A DNA stretch of 64,000 nucleotides from Amycolatopsis sp. MtRt-6 (GTDB lineage Bacteria; Actinomycetota; Actinomycetes; Mycobacteriales; Pseudonocardiaceae), in the NCBI RefSeq assembly GCF_017308975.1, contig NZ_JADWPD010000015.1, positions 97,486 through 161,485 on the forward strand, in the 5' to 3' direction. A model generated the notes under the pieces. It was not told the DNA's origin. It did no database searches and saw only the letters and a program-made list of their open reading frames with translations. Shown piece after piece: positions 63,201 to 64,000 of this stretch; position 1 is the stretch's first letter, and each line of letters opens with the position of its first letter. Position numbers and translations under genes: made by a program.

Positions 63201-64000
63201 GCGGTCTCGATCGCGTGGGGTTACTGGTCGACCGTCAGCGGCATGACCGAACACCTCGGTGCCGCCGACCTGCGGCGCAACGAGCGGATCGGGATGTCCG
63301 GCCTCCCCGCCGGCGAAGGCATGGCCCTGCTGGACGCCGCCCTCGGCACCGGGGGCGCACTGGTGGCGGCCAAGTTCGACGTCGCCGCGCTGCGGGCGAC
63401 GGCGAAGGCCGGGGGACCGGTGCCGCCGCTGCTGCGCGGCTTGGCCCCGCAGCCGCGCCGGACAGCGGCCGAGACCGCGTCGCTGACCGAACGGCTCGCC
63501 GGGCTGGGCGAGACCGAGCAGGCCGCGGCCCTGCTCGACCTGGTGCGCCGGCACGCCGCCGAGGTGCTCGGCCACCGCGACAGCGCATCCGTCCACTCAG
63601 GACGGACCTTCAAGGACGCCGGCTTCGACTCGCTGACCGCGGTCGAACTGCGCAACCGCCTCGCCGCCGCGACCGGGCTCACCCTGTCCCCGGCGATGAT
63701 CTTCGACTACCCGAAGCCCCCGGCGCTCGCGGACCACCTGCGCGCCAAGCTCTTCGGCGAGAGCACCCCGCGACCGGCCGAGATCGGGACCGCGGCGGCC
63801 GACGAGCCGATCGCGATCGTCGCCATGGCGTGCCGCTTCCCCGGCGGCGTGCAGAGCCCGGAAGACCTGTGGCGGCTGGTCGCCGACGGCGTCGACGCGG
63901 TCACCGAGTTCCCCGCCGACCGCGGCTGGGACACCGACCGGCTCTACCACGAAGACCCCGACCACGAGGGCACCACGTACGTCCGGCACGGGGCCTTCCT
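57231..64000 (+). CDS. rifA: RifA, rifamycin polyketide synthase (partial: loading module, module 1, start of module 2)
   Basis: The frame runs off the window (2256 codons visible). Loading module: CoA-ligase-like adenylation domain (SGTTGRPKG 168-176, YGSTET ~307, A10 Lys494) for 3-amino-5-hydroxybenzoate, then an ACP with Ser574 in GFTSL. Module 1: KS (Cys802, His937, His975); AT (GHSQGE Ser1232, YASH 1330-1333, so methylmalonyl-CoA); a DH-like region lacking the HxxxG histidine; KR (TGGTGTLG from 1831, Ser1957, Tyr1970, Asn1974; LGD keeps the B-type aspartate); ACP (Ser2134). KS2 begins near 63798. Start GTG 57231 gives MRTDLIKPL; ATG 57207 in frame is an alternative. The ribosome-binding AAAGGA lies ten bases upstream. 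Confidence 0.95.
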   Translation, partial: MRTDLIKPLHVALLENATRFADKVAFADDHRAVTYGELEARTRRLAGHLAALGVRHGDRVAFCLGNRVSTVESYYAILRAGGTGVPLNPGAATAELQHPLEDSGAVAVITDAAQAARLRFAPHVRLLVTGDDVPAGAHAYDELAGTEPAEPAADDLGLDEPAWMFYTSGTTGRPKGVLSTQRNGLWSVASCYVPIPGLSEEDRVLWPLPLFHSLSHIACVLSATVVGATVRIADGSSADDVMRLLRAEESTFLAGVPTTYHHLVRAARQSGFAAPSLRIGLAGGAVLGAGLRSEFEETFGVPLIDAYGSTETCGAITMNPPDGARVDGSCGRPVPGVGVRIVDPETGLDVPAGQEGEVWVSGPNVMLGYHNSPEATAAAMRDGWFRTGDLASRDDAGYFTIRGRIKELIIRGGANIHPGEVEAVLRTADGVADAAVGGAPHDTLGEVPVAYVIPGPSGFDADALIEKCREQLSAYKVPERILEVAHIPRTASGKIRRGLLAGEPGEVRYAAAEHEEQSRQADETVAAALRARLSGLDERAQRELLEDLVQGLAAEVLGQPVPAGRAFRDLGFTSLAIVELRNRLTEHTGLWLPAGAVFDHPTPAALAARVRTELLGLTQDIAEPVVAADPDEPIAIVGMACRLPGGVTSPEELWRLVASGADAVSGFPDDRGWDLDSLIDPDRARPGTSYVGEGGFLHDAGQFDAGFFGISPREAVAMDPQQRLLLETSWEALENAGVDPIALRGTGTGVFSGLMGQGYGAGPVSPELEGFVTTGVASSVASGRVSYVLGLEGPAVTVDTACSSSLVAMHLAAQALRQGECSMALAGGVTVMATPGSFVEFSRQRALAPDGRCKAFAAAADGTGWSEGVGVVVLERLSVARERGHRVLAVLRGSAVNQDGASNGLTAPNGLSQQRVIRRALAAAGLAPSDVDVVEAHGTGTTLGDPIEAQALLATYGQEREQPLWLGSLKSNIGHAQAAAGVAGVIKMVQALRHEVLPRTLHVDKPTLEVDWSAGAVSLLTEAREWPRTGRPRRAGVSSFGVSGTNAHLILEEAPAEEPVTTPEAAVVPLVVSARSQEALTGQAERLASFLEGDVSLTEVAAALVSRRAVLDERAVVVAGSRAEAVAGLRALNPAGSATPGKVVWVFPGQGTQWAGMGRELLESSPVFAERIAECAAALESWIDWSLLDVLRGEGDLDRVDVLQPACFAVMVGLAAVWESVGVRPDAVVGHSQGEIAAACVSGALSLEDAAKVVALRSQAIAAELSGRGGMASVALGEDDVVEWLADGVEVAAVNGPASVVIAGDAQALDGTLERLAAQGIRVRRVAVDYASHTRHVEDIRDTLAETLAGIDAQAPAVPFYSTVTSEWIRDAGVLDGGYWYRNLRNQVRFGAAAVALIEQGHRVFVEVSAHPVLVQPISELTDTVVGTLRRDDGGPRRLLTSMGELFVRGVDVDWTAVVPAAGWVDLPTYAFDHRHYWLEPAPAGDSLLGTIVSTPGSDRVTAVAQWSRRAQPWSADGLVPNAALVEAAIRLGDLAGTPFLAELTVDAPVVLPPRGSREVQLLVGEPGETPERSIEVFSRLADAPWTRHAHGTLAPAAAEATGRGTAWGDATDVTVDGLRDVDHYGIHPALLDAAVRTVVGDGLLPSGWTGVSLLASGATAVTVTPTATGLRLTDPAGQPVLTVEAVRGTPFAAARQTTDSLFRVEWTEIPLPAEAADAVPYEATSVEATLAKLQDWLADPAETRLAVLTGDCAEPGAAAIWGLVRSAQSEHPGRIVLADLDDPAVLPAVVASGEPQVRVRDGVASVPRLARVTPTQDPRPLDPEGTVLITGGTGTLGALTARHLVTTHGIRHLVLVSRRGEAPELHDELTALGASVTIAACDVADRAQLEAVLAAIPAEHPLTAVIHTAGVLGDGVVTELTPDRLDTVRRPKADAARLLDELTRDADLAAFVLFSSAAGVLGNPGQAGYAAANAELDALAHKRNSEGLPAVSIAWGYWSTVSGMTEHLGAADLRRNERIGMSGLPAGEGMALLDAALGTGGALVAAKFDVAALRATAKAGGPVPPLLRGLAPQPRRTAAETASLTERLAGLGETEQAAALLDLVRRHAAEVLGHRDSASVHSGRTFKDAGFDSLTAVELRNRLAAATGLTLSPAMIFDYPKPPALADHLRAKLFGESTPRPAEIGTAAADEPIAIVAMACRFPGGVQSPEDLWRLVADGVDAVTEFPADRGWDTDRLYHEDPDHEGTTYVRHGAF

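Noticed and set aside
56853..63596. A 2247-codon open frame antisense to the P450 end and rifA
   Set aside because: It mirrors codon bias of rifA in high-GC DNA; its translation is Arg/Pro/Gly-rich low complexity without domains.

Overview
The window is high-GC actinobacterial DNA and almost certainly comes from a rifamycin-producing Amycolatopsis. Two things support this. The right end carries rifS, rifT, a small conserved ORF, a P450 and the start of a polyketide synthase whose loading module is an aryl-CoA-ligase-like adenylation domain plus ACP. That is the known left edge of the rifamycin cluster, with RifA primed by 3-amino-5-hydroxybenzoate. The middle carries the conserved actinobacterial block tRNA-Thr/tRNA-Met/rpmG/hadAB ... 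tRNA-Trp/secE/nusG/rplK/rplA ... rplJ/rplL.

Layout. (1) 1-21 kb is a surface-glycan region: an O-antigen-ligase/polymerase-like membrane protein, a GT4 glycosyltransferase and a PAP2 phosphatase on the + strand; then a tightly packed ten-gene minus-strand operon (16470 down to 6168) for an unusual nucleotide sugar, its transfer and export; rmlA lies further right. Secreted beta-helix and beta-propeller proteins, HtpX and small membrane proteins are interspersed. (2) 21-34.7 kb is housekeeping: YajQ, tRNA-Tyr, Lon with an HspR-type (HAIR-like) operator, a methyltransferase, a GNAT protein, a membrane GGDEF/EAL protein with a degenerate GGDEF motif, tRNA-Thr, tRNA-Met, rpmG, hadAB, a palindromic repeat, an SGNH hydrolase, a GntR/DUF1648 pair with an operator over the start codon, and a luciferase-like oxidoreductase. 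(3) 34.8-40.7 kb is the transcription/translation block tRNA-Trp-secE-nusG-rplK-rplA, two inserted genes, then rplJ-rplL behind a structured leader, closed by a strong terminator. (4) 41.1-52.5 kb is a complete Mce lipid-import operon: ATPase, two YrbE permeases, MceA-F and two Mce-associated proteins, mostly joined by overlapping stop/start codons. (5) 53.8-64 kb is the rif cluster edge.

rplL is normally followed by rpoBC. Here the Mce operon and then the rif cluster follow instead, so the genes making an RNA polymerase inhibitor lie in the neighbourhood where its target gene (rpoB) would be expected. An exact match to the reported RifZ activator site (CTACC-N8-GGATG) lies upstream of the small ORF/P450/rifA unit, and a degenerate copy lies upstream of rifS. 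RifT looks like an abridged Gfo/Idh/MocA paralogue of RifS that has lost the NAD motif and the EKP lysine, which suggests a non-catalytic partner subunit.

All functions are read from sequence motifs and synteny; no database search was run.
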